Source of the DNA: an uncultured Pelagibacteraceae bacterium
GTDB lineage: Bacteria > Pseudomonadota > Alphaproteobacteria > Pelagibacterales > Pelagibacteraceae
Direction of reading: 5' to 3'
NCBI GenBank assembly: GCA_902592715.1
Contig: CACJFS010000008.1
Location: 1 to 54,175 of the forward strand
DNA length: 54,175 bases
The position numbers and the translations under genes are program-made. The stretch's first letter is position 1; each line of letters starts with the position of its first letter. This document shows positions 53,786 through 54,175 of this stretch, one piece after another. A model generated the notes under the pieces. The model was given only the letters and a program-made list of their open reading frames with translations. It made no database searches and had not been told where the DNA came from.

Positions 53786-54175
53786 TTAAGTGCAGCTTTT
53801 TTTTGCAGCGTTATAAGCTTTTGTAAATCCCATTAATGAATAGTCATCAGTAGTTTGAGTACCACTTTGTTTATAAGCAGTTATCATTAGTCTAGATGCT
53901 TTTTTCATTCTTTTAATTATTTTTTGTTCTGTTTTTCCGCTAGAAATCCAAGCAAATTTATTTTGTGGTAAATCAAACTCGAATTTAGACTTGCCTGACG
54001 TGGCTAAAATTGCATTTTGTGGATTAAAATCGTAACCAGATGTTATGCTCACTTCATCTGAAATTTTGTCTTCAGGTCTAAATGATACAAATAATCTAGC
54101 TTCTCTATTACTCGCTTTAGGAGATTGTCTAACTGGAACTGAATAAGCAAAACAGATTTTTCCAGTTTCATTAAA
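53786..54175 (-). CDS. IalB-family (invasion-associated locus B) protein, 5'-truncated by window edge
   Basis: The frame stays open to the right edge, giving 129 visible residues without the start; a GTG at 54052 is not a likely start. CFAYSVPVRQSPKASNREARLFVSFRPEDKISDEVSITSGYDF and GTQTTDDYSLMGFTKAYNAAKKSC match IalB-family proteins, with the C-terminal GFT-A motif and two cysteines, C8 of the visible part and the penultimate residue, that may form a disulfide. Members are periplasmic or secreted; a signal peptide is expected outside the window. The family name comes from Bartonella, and no virulence role is implied. Confidence 0.78.
   Translation of the reverse strand, partial: FNETGKICFAYSVPVRQSPKASNREARLFVSFRPEDKISDEVSITSGYDFNPQNAILATSGKSKFEFDLPQNKFAWISSGKTEQKIIKRMKKASRLMITAYKQSGTQTTDDYSLMGFTKAYNAAKKSCT

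Noticed and set aside
1..54175. Search for CRISPR arrays, insertion sequences, prophage genes, toxin-antitoxin pairs and rRNA genes.
   Set aside because: No direct-repeat arrays, transposase, integrase or phage structural genes were seen; islands of foreign genes are limited to single insertions such as the sulfotransferase and FkbM genes.

Overview
The window looks like a piece of a streamlined, AT-rich alphaproteobacterial chromosome, most likely SAR11 (Pelagibacterales). I infer this from the low GC, the lysine- and asparagine-rich proteins, the very tight gene packing (no gap reaches 300 bp) and the alphaproteobacterial gene order around the replication origin. There are about 63 protein genes, two of them cut by the window edges, plus one tRNA. 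I see no insertion sequence, prophage, CRISPR array or rRNA operon.

Left part (1-17 kb): holA (cut at its 5' end) meets a leftward run parB-parA-rsmG-mnmG-mnmE, an inserted sulfotransferase, then rho-hemJ-hemH-hemE. Two near-perfect parS palindromes lie inside rsmG and mnmG. The 284-bp gap between hemE and the PPDK regulator gene (10921-11204) is the probable chromosomal origin: transcription diverges there, and the gap holds a perfect DnaA box and a TTAA-N7-TTAA motif. To its right runs the conserved group PPDK regulator-maf-aroE-coaE-dnaQ, then secB-fxsA, a Tim44-like gene, smr and hslUV.

Middle part (18-30 kb): a rightward operon hisB-hisH-[FkbM methyltransferase]-hisA-hisF-hisE runs with overlapping or near-adjacent genes into a malyl-CoA lyase gene and two subunits that resemble malate-CoA ligase (MtkAB) more than succinyl-CoA synthetase. 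Together these would interconvert malate, malyl-CoA, acetyl-CoA and glyoxylate. hinT, a GNAT gene, lolA, ftsK, a degenerate UbiH-like flavoprotein and a Lon-substrate-domain gene follow.

Right part (30-54 kb): a TPR-sulfotransferase, tRNA-Gly(GCC) with a clear promoter, an unrecognised TPR protein with a Cys/His cluster, a pterin dehydratase, and purH-heparinase-rpe. An acetate module (acs plus a DUF4212/SLC5 symporter) follows, then an EVE protein, a second TPR-sulfotransferase, a previously unlisted 38-codon ORF and tsaD. The end holds hemC-hemD-mscS-yggT-folD, a metallo-beta-lactamase-fold hydrolase, a small protein ending in CGCC, an atypical photolyase/cryptochrome-like protein, argG and an IalB-family protein cut by the right edge.

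Family assignments rest on motif reading and recalled family sequences; no database search was run.
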